DNA of 64,000 bases from Lederbergia citri (GCF_018343625.1 NZ_JAGYPG010000001.1:1582231-1646230), one strand, 5' to 3'; counted from the first letter of the stretch, positions 9,316-17,352 are shown. The notes: generated by a model from the letters alone, not told the origin. A program made the numbers and translations.

Positions 9316-9810
9316 TCAAATGAAAATGGAAATGCGTTCTCCCTTTGACAATCTTGAACTAGGTTTAATCATTTGTTCATTTAATTGAATCGATCCTTTT
9401 TCAATCTTTTCTACAATCTGTGATCGACTCCAATCTTCAATTTGGTTCGCAAGCACTTTATCAATTCGATGTTTTCCTATCACATCATCTAGTACAATCT
9501 GTATCACCTTTACTCCTTGTTCTGCTAAGCTGGTTATTGGAATGGCTGACATAATTGAAGATTCTTCTTTCTGCTCCTCAATTTCAGCAACATGCTCTGA
9601 GTACGTTTTATAAATAGCTAACTTTTTGTTCCATGTATGATTTTTTTCGCATTTATAAATCGCATATTTGTATATGCTTTTTCCGTTTGCGTTATGCCTT
9701 CGCACATTGGTGTCCGTAAAAACTGATAATTTGCCACACATTTTGCAGTGCTTCTTTACAGCTTGCTCTGGTATTTGAGAAAGTTTCCAGCTGAATGTTA
9801 TATTTAACAT
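9316..9810 (-). CDS. DUF1062-like zinc-ribbon protein with S4-like C-terminus
   Basis: A 164-residue protein of unknown function. The N-terminal part carries CKMCG and a later CEKNHTWN in the arrangement of DUF1062 proteins (FSWKL at the start, then RRHNANGKSIYKYAIYKC). The last 50 residues (RIDKVLANQIEDWSRSQIVE onward) look like an S4 RNA-binding fold. RNA or ribosome binding is therefore a reasonable inference, not shown. ATG 9810 follows AAGAGGTGAAGG. The gene is preceded by a roughly 290-nt leader with its own promoter, a tiny upstream ORF and an intrinsic terminator, so expression is probably conditional. Confidence 0.7.
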   Translation of the reverse strand: MLNITFSWKLSQIPEQAVKKHCKMCGKLSVFTDTNVRRHNANGKSIYKYAIYKCEKNHTWNKKLAIYKTYSEHVAEIEEQKEESSIMSAIPITSLAEQGVKVIQIVLDDVIGKHRIDKVLANQIEDWSRSQIVEKIEKGSIQLNEQMIKPSSRLSKGERISIFI

Positions 9811-9884
9811 TAATCCTTCACCTCTTAATAAGATAAAGGAACGCAAGCATCTATTTGGATATCTTGCAGCGCATTATAAAATTA

Positions 9885-9925
9885 AATTGAAAAAATTAAA
9901 AAGGAGATCCTACACAAGGACCTCC
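9885..9925 (-). terminator. Intrinsic terminator in the DUF1062 leader (attenuator)
   Basis: GGAGGTCCT pairs with AGGATCTCC across a five-base loop (one mismatch) and is followed by TTTTTAATTTTTT. It lies 75 bases before the gene's start codon, inside the 5' leader, so it acts as an attenuator rather than a gene-end terminator. The stretch CAAAGGAACC (9961-9952) can pair with GGTCCTTG (9922-9915), leaving two bulged As, as a competing antiterminator. Confidence 0.75.
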
Positions 9926-9956
9926 CTTCGCTCGAGACTACAGGGTTGCTTGGTTC

Positions 9957-10050
9957 CTTTGTAATGAGAAAAATGGGCACACTACCCCCTTAGAAAAAAA
10001 CATTTGTTTTTTTGAGGGTGATGCTATCCAATTTATTGATCATTACAAAG
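9957..10050 (-). promoter_or_regulatory. Leader stem that covers the uORF end and overlaps the antiterminator
   Basis: CTTTGTAATGA, which includes the uORF stop codon (10050-10040), pairs perfectly over 11 bases with TCATTACAAAG (9967-9957). The second arm overlaps the antiterminator element. A ribosome stalled on the uORF would block this stem and free the antiterminator. An A/T-rich hairpin with flanking CCCTC/AAGGGG lies between the two arms. Confidence 0.6.
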
Positions 10051-10063
10051 TAAATGTTGGCAT
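10043..10063 (-). CDS. Six-codon upstream ORF (leader peptide MPTFTL)
   Basis: ATG at 10063 is preceded by AGGAG with an ideal seven-base spacing; the frame is MPTFTL followed by TAA. The stop and last codons form one arm of the downstream leader stem. Tiny ORFs in this position control antibiotic-resistance genes (erm, vmlR and bmrCD type leaders) through ribosome stalling; that role here is inference. Confidence 0.6.
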   Translation of the reverse strand: MPTFTL

Positions 10064-10106
10064 ACGTGTTCTCCTGTATCCTTTCTATCCAAATAGAGTT
10101 ATTCTC

Positions 10107-10136
10107 ATTTTACCGAATAATTACATTTGAATGCAA
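10107..10136 (-). promoter_or_regulatory. Promoter of the DUF1062 leader transcript
   Basis: TTGCAT, 18-base spacer, TAAAAT on the minus strand; transcription would begin near 10100, about 35 bases before the uORF. Confidence 0.55.
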
Positions 10137-10389
10137 GCGTTTACTTCCTTTTATCCCAAGTAACTCCTCAAAATCCCGTTAGTCAGCCCCCCTTCTCTTA
10201 TTTCACTATTCTGCCCCATTATTTAAAGTAACCAATTTCAAACTATATTCTAAATTTTAACCTAAAATCCAATTTACCTTAAAGGTATTGCTCCACATAT
10301 GATTCTAAAATGAAAAATAAGCGCTTATCCTTGTTCCAGGATAACGCCCTTTAGTTGAATAAAACTTCTGTAATTATTCCTTATTTTAA

Positions 10390-10421
10390 TTTTTAAAATA
10401 GCTTATCGGGGTTCGATAAGC
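10390..10421 (-). terminator. Terminator of the BstA-like gene
   Basis: GCTTATCG/CGATAAGC hairpin with an A/T-rich tail, 20 bases past the stop. Confidence 0.65.
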
Positions 10422-10441
10422 CACTTTTTATACATATTGTA

Positions 10442-10951
10442 TTATTTTGATAATGCGATTTTTATATGGGCTAAGTGATGCTCCTCGTGCCAAGCTAATT
10501 TTGCAACTTTTGATGCAACTGTTATTATACCGTTTATCTGGTGAGTAAAAGCTCGATCTAATTGCTCTTCAGATAAACTATGTCCTAAAGATACAATGCG
10601 CTCATTTATATCTTCTAACATTTTGATAGAACTTTCTACAGGAAGCTTTGTATCCGGTTGAATAGCCCACTTTTCTTCATCAAAAGGTGGTACTGTTGGA
10701 TTCTCATCTGTTAAAGCTAGCTTCAAACGTTGATACATGTTCAACTGAGAATCTGCAATGTGATGAACAAGTTGACGAACTGTCCAGCTACCTTCACGAT
10801 AAGTTCTGCTTAATTCCATATCACTTAATGAGCCGACAGTTTCTCTTAATCGAATCGTGTAAGATTCGATTTCCAGTAGCCATTCTTGAATATTATCTAA
10901 TGTTACTTTTTCAGGAACTTGTAGTTTCCCAATTGGGTATCTTACATCCAT
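10442..10951 (-). CDS. DinB-fold metal-dependent transferase, BstA/YfiT-like
   Basis: A 169-residue four-helix-bundle protein of the DinB/YfiT superfamily, whose B. subtilis member YfiT (BstA) conjugates bacillithiol to electrophiles. Metal-ligand histidines appear in VHHIADSQ (about residue 66) and in WHEEHHLAHI near the C-terminus. SWTVRQLVHHIADS is diagnostic of the YfiT branch. AAGGGG seven bases upstream supports ATG 10951 over an in-frame TTG two codons earlier. A thiol-transferase activity is plausible but not certain. Confidence 0.75.
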   Translation of the reverse strand: MDVRYPIGKLQVPEKVTLDNIQEWLLEIESYTIRLRETVGSLSDMELSRTYREGSWTVRQLVHHIADSQLNMYQRLKLALTDENPTVPPFDEEKWAIQPDTKLPVESSIKMLEDINERIVSLGHSLSEEQLDRAFTHQINGIITVASKVAKLAWHEEHHLAHIKIALSK

Positions 10952-11221
10952 TTTCAATCCCCTTTTCCCTATTCGTTATTTCTACGAATCACTCCATTAA
11001 TCTGTTCAAAATGTTGTAAATCATGATCCGCAAAATTCTTCATTTATTCGTATCCTAAAGATATTCTTCCATCCTATTATGTATTTCGGTATTAACGTTT
11101 AAAACCCTGTCTTTTTCTATATCTTTTCTAGCCATTCTTATTAATAACTATTCCCATTCTCTGTTTCATCAGTACTTATGATATGGTTCCCCGTGATATA
11201 TCTAAATGAGGTTTTTCCATA

Positions 11222-11255
11222 AAAAATAGGGATTCCTTAACAGAGTCCCTATTTT
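11222..11255. terminator. Terminator-like hairpin
   Basis: AAATAGGGA pairs with TCCCTATTT, with A/T runs on both sides; could have ended the decayed minus-strand gene to its right. Confidence 0.55.
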
Positions 11256-11326
11256 GCACAAAATATTAGTCAATCATCAATTCTATGGCTTAATACCCCA
11301 ACTGATTAAAAGGCCCATCACATGTA

Positions 11327-11506
11327 CTAACTGTACCTATTCGATGTTCTGACCCATATATGACTTTCTAATCGAGTTAATCCTCTTTCCATCACAAAAT
11401 CAGCCAGTTGTTCTTGCTTTATACTCGTAATTTCGTAGTGAGCTTTCAATAGTTCAACTTCATCTTTTTCATAACCGTTAAGAATCAAATTGACACGATC
11501 ATTCAT
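11327..11506 (-). pseudogene. Decayed gene of unknown family
   Basis: A 59-codon frame starts MNDRVNLILNGYEKDEVELL. Upstream, in another frame that ends in TGA just before this ATG, the sequence reads HDVIRETIVDGPVPKLAEQV then HELSNVE, giving the look of one protein broken by a frameshift at about 11508. I do not recognise the family. No ribosome binding site precedes the ATG, which argues that it is an internal methionine of a dead gene. Confidence 0.4.
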
Positions 11507-11749
11507 TCGACATTGGATAATTCATGAACTTGCTCAGCAAGTTTGGGAACTGGTCCATCTACTATGGTCTCTCGAATAACATCATGAATAGGAAATTCCG
11601 AACGCGTGATGAAGCAACCTCCAATTCACTTAACCATTGTACCGACTCAGACGTTTGATAATTCTACTTTTTTTCAGTCCCTAATTAATATGAGCATTGA
11701 TAATATATATATGGATACTTGATTTACCAAAAATAAAAACTCCTAACAG

Positions 11750-12397
11750 TTATTTTGTTGACAGCTGCTGATCGAGCCATTCTCGGAAATCATTGTAATT
11801 TTCTAACGAAATTGTGTGTCCTGCTGGATAAGCATGATAGGTTACAGTAGCACCTAATTTATCAAAATAATCCCGATTCGCTTCACCCCATTCAAGCGGA
11901 AACACTGGATCCTTTTCACCATGAGAAATATATATCTGTAGATTGCTTGTATGCTGTTTCGAGTACTCTTCTCTTACAAAGAGTGGAATATAACCGCTAA
12001 AGGCCATTACTCCCTTTATTCTACCCCCCATCGTTAAACCGAGAGTCATAGAGAGAATGGCTCCTTGGCTAAAACCGCCCAGGAATACCTTTTCTGGGTC
12101 TATTGTATATGTATTTAAGGCATTTTCAATAAATTCCTCCAGCTTCCGAACCGTATCAGCAAATACTGAACGATGAGGTTTTCCAAATCCTTCAATAGTG
12201 AAGTATGCAAATCCAGGTGGCTGTTCAATCGGACCGCGAATACCAAATATGTAGGCATCCTTCTCAAGCCCACTTACCAGGGTCAAAATATCCTGTTCAT
12301 TACTTCCCATTCCATGCATTAGGAATATAGCAGGATAAGTTCTTCTTAGTTCTTCTGTTGCTGGCATACGCATTTCGTAAATAAAAGTATTATTCAA
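11750..12397 (-). CDS. Phospholipase/carboxylesterase-family alpha/beta hydrolase (MhqD-like)
   Basis: A roughly 215-residue serine hydrolase. The nucleophile elbow is GFSQGA (about residue 115), with acid in GEKDPVFP and histidine in AGHTIS. The oxyanion-side motif FLMHGMGSNEQD is typical of the Abhydrolase_2 group that includes B. subtilis YodD/MhqD. An ATG at 12406 abuts AGAGG directly, so the TTG at 12397 with nine-base spacing is the better start. It stands alone on the minus strand among decayed genes. The substrate is unknown. Confidence 0.7.
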   Translation of the reverse strand: MNNTFIYEMRMPATEELRRTYPAIFLMHGMGSNEQDILTLVSGLEKDAYIFGIRGPIEQPPGFAYFTIEGFGKPHRSVFADTVRKLEEFIENALNTYTIDPEKVFLGGFSQGAILSMTLGLTMGGRIKGVMAFSGYIPLFVREEYSKQHTSNLQIYISHGEKDPVFPLEWGEANRDYFDKLGATVTYHAYPAGHTISLENYNDFREWLDQQLSTK

Positions 12398-12493
12398 TGG
12401 TATCATCCTCTATCTGTAAGCTTTGATGGTGTTAATTTGGATTCCATGTTGTTTTTTATTATTCTATTTCGGGATTGATTGTGAAGGAGGAAA

Positions 12494-12930
12494 CTATTTT
12501 TTTACCGACAACAACGTCTTAGTCATTTTCTTATTCTGATACATATTAGCATCTGCCATACTTAGGAATTGTTCCATGACTCCATAAGAAGAGTTTCCAT
12601 ATGCATAATCGATAGACATTTGAATTGACGAAAAAGGTAAAATCCCATCAACCCGTTGCATTTTTTTTGAACATTTTTTATATAGTACCGACTTGCGGAA
12701 AACCTACATTTGGTATTAGTATGACAAATTCATCACCACCAATACGTGCGACAATCATGTCTTTCTCTGCATTAGCCTTTAAGCAATTTGCTGTTTCACT
12801 AATTAATATGTCTCCCATTTGATGTCCATATGTATCATTGATCGGTTTCAATCATCCAAATCTGCGACAACAACCGTTATAGGAGCTTCCAATTGATTAA
12901 AAGCAGGAATTGCTGGTTTAATAGGTTTTG
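12494..12930 (-). pseudogene. Broken diguanylate cyclase (GGDEF) gene
   Basis: In pieces on the minus strand: VVVADLDD, a frame loss, then NDTYGHQMGD and ARIGGDEFVILIPN, another break near 12680, and a last clean frame VMEQFLSMADANMYQNKK ending in TAG at 12494. These are the consecutive GGDEF-domain motifs including the catalytic GGDEF itself. At least two frameshifts are needed, so no protein is expected. Only the catalytic domain is recognisable; the N-terminal sensor part is gone. Confidence 0.75.
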
Positions 12931-12935
12931 TCTTT

Positions 12936-13313
12936 TTGTATATTTATTTTATTATTTATGAGATGACGACCTCTACTTTAACTACTTCAATAGCGCCGGT
13001 GATCTTTGATGGAGTGACAACCCAGGCGGCGTTTATGGAGGGAGAGCAATTTATGGTCAATGTTTTTGACCAATCTATTTTCAAATATTTTATCATTTTT
13101 ATTCCCATGGTCTTTTTTGGATCTCTATTATTTGGAATTGGCACATTAAAATCAAAAGTTCTGCCTAAATGGTTAGCTTATTTAATGTTTGTCACAATGA
13201 TTGTACCACTTTTGGGTTTTGTTCCCATCTCATTTTTGCAGCTCTTATTTAATAGCGGTTTCTTTTATATTACCTTGGATTTGTCCTTTCATTTCAAAAG
13301 GGCACTACATTAG
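12936..13313 (+). pseudogene. Membrane-protein fragment, probably decayed
   Basis: An open frame with two to three hydrophobic helices (FKYFIIFIPMVFFGSLLFG; WLAYLMFVTMIVPLLGFVPI) and an extracytoplasmic-looking N-terminal segment. No ribosome binding site precedes either possible ATG (12936 or 12963). The frame starts abruptly at the edge of the broken GGDEF gene, so it is likely the C-terminal part of a truncated multi-pass protein. Family not recognised with confidence. Confidence 0.4.
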
Positions 13314-13414
13314 GAAATTCTGAAACACCGATCTCAACGAACGAGTAGAATAAAAAACATACGTACACAGGAGCAGGAATGAGTATTTCTAAAAGGTCTA
13401 TTAAAATTCTGAAG

Positions 13415-13456
13415 GTAGAAAAAAACTGGGTAGAGATAAGCTCTTCCCAGTTTTTA
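13415..13456 (-). terminator. Terminator-type hairpin
   Basis: AAAACTGGG / CCCAGTTTT stem with a T-run on the minus strand; probably belonged to the decayed gene just to its right. It could also act on the plus strand. Confidence 0.65.
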
Positions 13457-13462
13457 GTTTAT

Positions 13463-13620
13463 TAAGGGTTTGAAGTGTTAAAAAGATCTAGTATTTCATT
13501 GACTGTGTCTAGGTCTTAAATTTACTTTTCAACACAAAATTGAATAATCAAATCATCCGTACTTCTCTCAGAAAGTGAATACCCTCCAGATTAAAGTAGC
13601 CTATCTGTTTCTCTTTTTAT
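13463..13620 (-). pseudogene. C-terminal remnant of an unrecognised gene
   Basis: Minus-strand fragments read YSLSERSTDDLIIQFCVEK, then two stops, then DLDTVNEILDLFNTSNP and stop. The continuity of sense across the stops and the terminator immediately after suggest a decayed gene end. Family not recognised. Confidence 0.3.
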
Positions 13621-13690
13621 ATTTTAAAAACTGCACCAATTTATGATATGTTCCCCTCTCCTGCACGTGAAGGATCTGTTTAACAGCACC

Positions 13691-14206
13691 TTATCGAATA
13701 GGATTCTCAAAGTTCCAGTTAGTATAAATCACAGCTGCAGTAACTGGATCTGCCGACGTGTCTTCCGTAAAACCGCCAATTAGATTGCCTACTCTAAATG
13801 TAGGCTCAAATAACTGTTCTTCCTTAGGTGGTGCTGTTGGACCATCTATTCCCAATTCTGTTTCATCTGTAACCACTACTTCTATTCCGTTATCCAACTT
13901 AAAGCTCAGCCCATCTTCTCCAACTTTTGTTATCACTCCATCGATATTAACCACTGCACTTGCAGCAGGTCCTGAATTATCCACTACAATTCTTTCCGTC
14001 AAATCTAACGCTCCATTATTGTTTATATTTGATAAAACTACTACAGAAATGACAGCACAAGCTACTAAACTTCCAACCAATAAACTTATCTTTTTCATAA
14101 GAACCCTCTTTACCTTCTTTTCATATTCCATCATCTCTTTTTGCACTTTGCTTTTAAATTCTTCAGAAGCACGAACCTGATTCATCACTTTCTTATAATC
14201 ACTCAT
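13691..14206 (-). CDS. Putative anti-sigma factor, single-pass membrane protein
   Basis: 171 residues: a charged cytoplasmic N-terminus (1-37) with an amphipathic helix, one transmembrane helix (about 41-60), and an extracytoplasmic part containing a small beta-type segment (ITKVGEDGLSFKLDNGIEVV). It starts five bases after the sigma-factor stop, and its GAAGGGAG site lies inside the end of the sigma gene. This coupling is the usual arrangement for an ECF sigma factor and its membrane-bound inhibitor. No zinc-binding anti-sigma motif (HxxxCxxC) is visible, so the assignment rests on context and topology. Confidence 0.7.
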   Translation of the reverse strand: MSDYKKVMNQVRASEEFKSKVQKEMMEYEKKVKRVLMKKISLLVGSLVACAVISVVVLSNINNNGALDLTERIVVDNSGPAASAVVNIDGVITKVGEDGLSFKLDNGIEVVVTDETELGIDGPTAPPKEEQLFEPTFRVGNLIGGFTEDTSADPVTAAVIYTNWNFENPIR

Positions 14207-14211
14207 GACAC

Positions 14212-14685
14212 TTAACTCCCTTCTTCTAAAAAAGCTTTTAGCTTCATTCGAACCCTTCTCAGCTTTGATCCTACCGTGTTTACTTTCATATCTAATAGAT
14301 TGGCAATTTCTGCAGTCGTGTAACCTTCGTAATAATGTAAATAAACAATCGACCTCTCATTTGGATCAAGCTCAAAAATTTCAGGGAGAACGATTTGTTC
14401 TTCTTTTGCGATAAACGTCATTTCCTCTGTCATCGGTACTGTCTTCTTGACGCGAGAAGACTTAAAGTAATCCTTGCATTTATTAAAAGTCACTTTGATA
14501 AGCCAAGCCTTTAAATGTACTTCACTATCAAAGGGCTTTTTCTGTCTCATAAGTGTCATATAGACTTCCTGAACAATTTCCTCAGCCTCAGACATATTTT
14601 TTGTCTGCTGCACAGCGATTCGTATTAAGGTGTCGCTATAAGTTTGAACAATCTCATGAACACGTAAGCCGGCAAACGATTTCAT
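14212..14685 (-). CDS. ECF-family RNA polymerase sigma factor
   Basis: 157 residues with sigma region 2 (about 12-75: IAVQQTKNMSEAEEIVQEVY and AWLIKVTFNKCKDYF) and region 4 with a helix-turn-helix (about 105-150: YYEGYTTAEIANLLDMKVNT followed by VGSKLRRVR). No regions 1 or 3, as in ECF sigmas. GAAGGAGG precedes the ATG. A TGTTGCAC-N17-TCGTAT motif upstream could be an autoregulatory ECF promoter. The target regulon is unknown. Confidence 0.88.
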   Translation of the reverse strand: MKSFAGLRVHEIVQTYSDTLIRIAVQQTKNMSEAEEIVQEVYMTLMRQKKPFDSEVHLKAWLIKVTFNKCKDYFKSSRVKKTVPMTEEMTFIAKEEQIVLPEIFELDPNERSIVYLHYYEGYTTAEIANLLDMKVNTVGSKLRRVRMKLKAFLEEGS

Positions 14686-14706
14686 AACTAACCTCCTTCA
14701 CTAATA

Positions 14707-14737
14707 ATACGATTCATTTTCGTTGATTTGTGCAACA
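14707..14737 (-). promoter_or_regulatory. Possible ECF-type autoregulatory promoter
   Basis: TGTTGCAC, 17 bases, TCGTAT on the minus strand upstream of the sigma gene; the CGTA-like -10 is typical of ECF promoters, the -35 less so (AAC is the usual core). Confidence 0.35.
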
Positions 14738-14811
14738 GATTAATTTTTTTCACGTAATTAATTCTTTAATAATAGACTTGCTATTCATTTATGACAAACC
14801 TCAATAGAAAA

Positions 14812-14851
14812 GGAGAGATGACTTATCGGTTAGATAAATCTTCTCTCCCTA
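14812..14851 (-). terminator. Hairpin with T-run
   Basis: GGAGAGAT...GACTTATC pairs with GATAAATC...TCTCTCC; CTCCTTTTC follows on the minus strand. There is no intact gene upstream of it, only a decayed frame ending NIKHGEPYHK and a stop at about 14938. It may be the terminator of that dead gene. Confidence 0.6.
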
Positions 14852-15185
14852 ATATCCTTCCTAAATTCAGCTTGAAATATTAAATAAGCTTAAATAGATG
14901 CAATTCCATTCGTAAGAAGTGAATAAAACCGCCTTTACTTATGGTACGGTTCACCGTGCTTAATATTAAATGATTTAAAATATAGTAAAATCCATTCTTC
15001 AATAATCTAGCCCAATTGTTGAACAACGAAAGTGCGAAAATAGATAAGAAAGCCTCTCATGTCAATTACAGGCACCAGTTCATGAAAAAAACTGAAATAA
15101 TAATCAATCTAAACCTAGTATTGGATTTTTTTTTAGATTATTGTTCATACTGATGATAAAATACCTGTTACAAGAAGGAAATCAT

Positions 15186-15383
15186 ATGCCAAATCAAAAA
15201 AATAGTCGCCATAATCCAGTCTCACATAGAATTCAAGTTAATCAATTAAATAAAGAAGATGATACATACGTCATACTTAAACAAGCAATGGAAGTGGATT
15301 CAGATGTTAATGAAGACCCAAATCGGGAAAGTTTATTGGATGAATCAGTCAATGCTTTTTTAGAGTCGAAAGGTGATCAGTAA
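15186..15383 (+). CDS. Small acidic protein of unknown function
   Basis: A 65-residue hydrophilic, acidic frame (MPNQKNSRHNPVSHRIQVNQ at the start). AAGAAGGA before ATG 15186 supports this start over an ATG 15 codons upstream that has no ribosome binding site. No motif, signal peptide or membrane segment. It is flanked by decayed genes. It may be a small sporulation or stress protein, but nothing in the sequence proves this. Confidence 0.4.
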   Translation: MPNQKNSRHNPVSHRIQVNQLNKEDDTYVILKQAMEVDSDVNEDPNRESLLDESVNAFLESKGDQ

Positions 15384-15552
15384 TATAAAGAACGGGAAGA
15401 GTCGCTGCTCTTATTATGTTTTACTGATTGTTGACTCAAGCACCTAATGCTTTAAGACATTCAACTATCACAGTTTATTAGAATAAGAAAAAACGATACA
15501 TTTCTTTATGTATTGCTCCCTAGTGTGATAACTCTAAGGCTAATAAAGCTTT

Positions 15553-16046
15553 TTAAAAGCTACGTTTCTCTACCCAAGCTCCTTGCATTTTACTTAGGAA
15601 TACAATTTGCCCAATATGATATGCGTCGTGCATTGCTAAACTCTTCAGTTCGAACACTAATGAATTATCTTCTCCTGGGATTGGTCTATACAAATCTTCA
15701 TGTTCTGATTTTGCTAGTATTTTTGCAAGTTCACGATGAACATAAAAGTATTCTTCTTTTGTTTCCTTCCAATTTTCTAACGTCTCAGTTGGTAATCGAA
15801 ATGTAGATTCATTATTTTCTGCCTGTGGTTCATTCGCTGTTTCACCAAGAAATCGCATCAGAAATCTCTTTTCATAGAAAAGTAAATGACAAACTAATTC
15901 CAAATTGAATTCATTGCTCCATCAGCTGGTTTCCAAATTGCCTGTTCAAAAGTGATATCCTCTAGCACTTTTTCAAGTGGTGGAAACCAGTCTTCTTCGT
16001 CTAAGCAGCTTGCCCACTGTTGTAACAAAAGTGTCTTTACATCTAT
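15553..16046 (-). pseudogene. DinB-family gene inactivated by frameshift and start loss
   Basis: The C-terminal 116 codons (ELVCHLLFYEKRFLMRFLGE and MHDAYHIGQIVFL) are open. The N-terminal part continues in another frame (DVKTLLLQQWASCL and EQAIWKPADGAMNSIWN). The join at about 15905 is one base short of SIWELVCHL, the family pattern. At the expected start the codon is ATA (16046-16044), with GGAAGG correctly spaced before it, suggesting an ATG-to-ATA change as well. Two independent lesions make a real pseudogene more likely than a sequencing error. Confidence 0.75.
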
Positions 16047-16049
16047 CTT

Positions 16050-16152
16050 CTATTCCTTCCAATTTAATCCCTTTAATAGATAATCCCCCTCGGTCAAAAC
16101 TTCATTTGCGGCATGTTGTTCTGGTATACCTTACAATTTCGAGATGAACCAT
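16050..16152 (-). pseudogene. Fragment of a possible antibiotic-biosynthesis-monooxygenase-fold gene
   Basis: With AAGGGAG well placed, ATG 16152 opens MVHLEIVRYT. A frameshift then gives IPEQHAANEVLTEGDYLLKG and NWKE plus stop. The beginning resembles small ABM-fold proteins (xxLEIxRYTIPE), but most of the expected 95-100 residues are missing. It lies directly before the broken DinB gene. Weak evidence. Confidence 0.35.
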
Positions 16153-16479
16153 CTGATTACCTCCCTTACTCCACAATCTGGCCCTTTAATGGAATAAGGG
16201 ATTGGAGTTTTTAAACACCTTTATTGTCATTTAACAACAGTTTTGATGAGATATAGCTGACATAGGCGTTTTGGGGATTATTATCACGTTGTAAATGAAT
16301 ATTTGCTTCCATTGTTTCTAGGGTTTTTTATTATTGTATAGAAGAATCCCCTCATCCCAGCTTCCACATACTACTTTCCCTAAACTAAACTTTTGTCCGT
16401 ATCATAACCATTCTGAACTGCATGTAATATTAATACTACTCTAAAAGTGTAACCATTTTCATAGCGTGAGGAGAACATC
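16153..16479. other. Spacer upstream of the phosphonate operon
   Basis: No gene seen. It separates the decayed minus-strand genes from pepM and must hold the operon promoter. Only weak -10-like elements (for example TATTGTATAG near 16334) were found. GAGGAG six bases before the pepM ATG is a strong ribosome binding site. Confidence 0.5.
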
Positions 16480-17352
16480 ATGAAAAAAACATCGAAATTA
16501 AAACATTTGCTTAATTCTCCACAAAATCCTGATTTTATTATGGAAGCCCATAACGGTCTTTCTGCAAAAGTTGTAGAAGAAGCAGGTTTTAAAGGTATAT
16601 GGGCTAGTGGACTATCAATATCCGCAACAATGGGAGTGAGGGATAATAATGAAGCTTCGTGGACACAAGTATTAGATATTCTTGAATTTATGAGTGATGC
16701 CACTACAATACCGATTCTTTTAGATGGTGATACAGGATATGGAAACTTCAATAATGCGAGAAGACTCGTTAAAAAACTTGAACAATTGGATATAGCCGGA
16801 GTTTGTATTGAAGATAAAATTTTCCCGAAAACGAACTCATTTATTAATGGAGAGGCTCAGCCACTTGCATCAATTGAAGAGTTTTGCGGGAAAATTAAAG
16901 CGATGAAGGATACTCAGATGGATGAAGATTTTATTGTTGTAGCTAGAGTTGAGGCTTTAATTGCGGGTTGGGGATTAGAAGAAGCTCTTAAACGTGCGGA
17001 GGCCTATAGACAGGCAGGTGCTGATGCAATTCTCATTCATAGTAAAAAGTCTAATTTTAATGAAATCGAAGCATTTATGAAAGAATGGAATGGTAGACAT
17101 CCTGTTGTAATTGTTCCCACTAAATATTATTCCACACCAAAAGAGGAATTCAGGAGATTGGGAGTGAACCTTATAATCTGGGCCAACCATAACTTAAGAG
17201 CCTCACTTTCTGCCATGCAGAAAATAACAAAACAAATACTAATAGATGAAAGTATTAATCATGTAGAGGGTTCTATAGCAAGTGTAGAGGAAATTTTTAG
17301 AATCCAAAATGCTGAGGAACTTCAAGAAGCTGAGAAAAAATATTTACCTTAA
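16480..17352 (+). CDS. pepM: Phosphoenolpyruvate phosphomutase (PEP mutase)
   Basis: Rearranges PEP to phosphonopyruvate, forming the C-P bond and committing carbon to phosphonate synthesis. The 290-residue TIM-barrel protein has [20 protein letters not shown] near residue 41, the metal-binding DGDTGYGN (about 83) and the PEP-mutase loop [11 protein letters not shown] (about 111). That last motif separates true mutases from isocitrate lyase and methylisocitrate lyase relatives, which carry a catalytic cysteine instead. First gene of a three-gene operon whose products lead to 2-aminoethylphosphonate. Confidence 0.93.
   Translation: MKKTSKLKHLLNSPQNPDFIMEAHNGLSAKVVEEAGFKGIWASGLSISATMGVRDNNEASWTQVLDILEFMSDATTIPILLDGDTGYGNFNNARRLVKKLEQLDIAGVCIEDKIFPKTNSFINGEAQPLASIEEFCGKIKAMKDTQMDEDFIVVARVEALIAGWGLEEALKRAEAYRQAGADAILIHSKKSNFNEIEAFMKEWNGRHPVVIVPTKYYSTPKEEFRRLGVNLIIWANHNLRASLSAMQKITKQILIDESINHVEGSIASVEEIFRIQNAEELQEAEKKYLP

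Larger units (their letters stand above)
10952..11749. other. Gene-poor stretch with decayed coding remnants
   Basis: Apart from the small minus-strand remnant at 11327-11506 and a terminator-like hairpin at 11222-11255, no intact gene was seen. On the minus strand, around 11165-11195, a short frame reads YHGEPYHKY and stop; a similar ending recurs near 14940. Confidence 0.5.

Noticed and set aside
9885..10100. T-box riboswitch before the DUF1062 gene
   Set aside because: No GGGTGGNACCGCG-type core and no stem I; the uORF and the competing hairpins fit translation-coupled attenuation better.
16360..16380. Forespore-type promoter (CATACTA) upstream of pepM
   Set aside because: A matching -35 at the right distance is absent; a seven-base match alone is not evidence.
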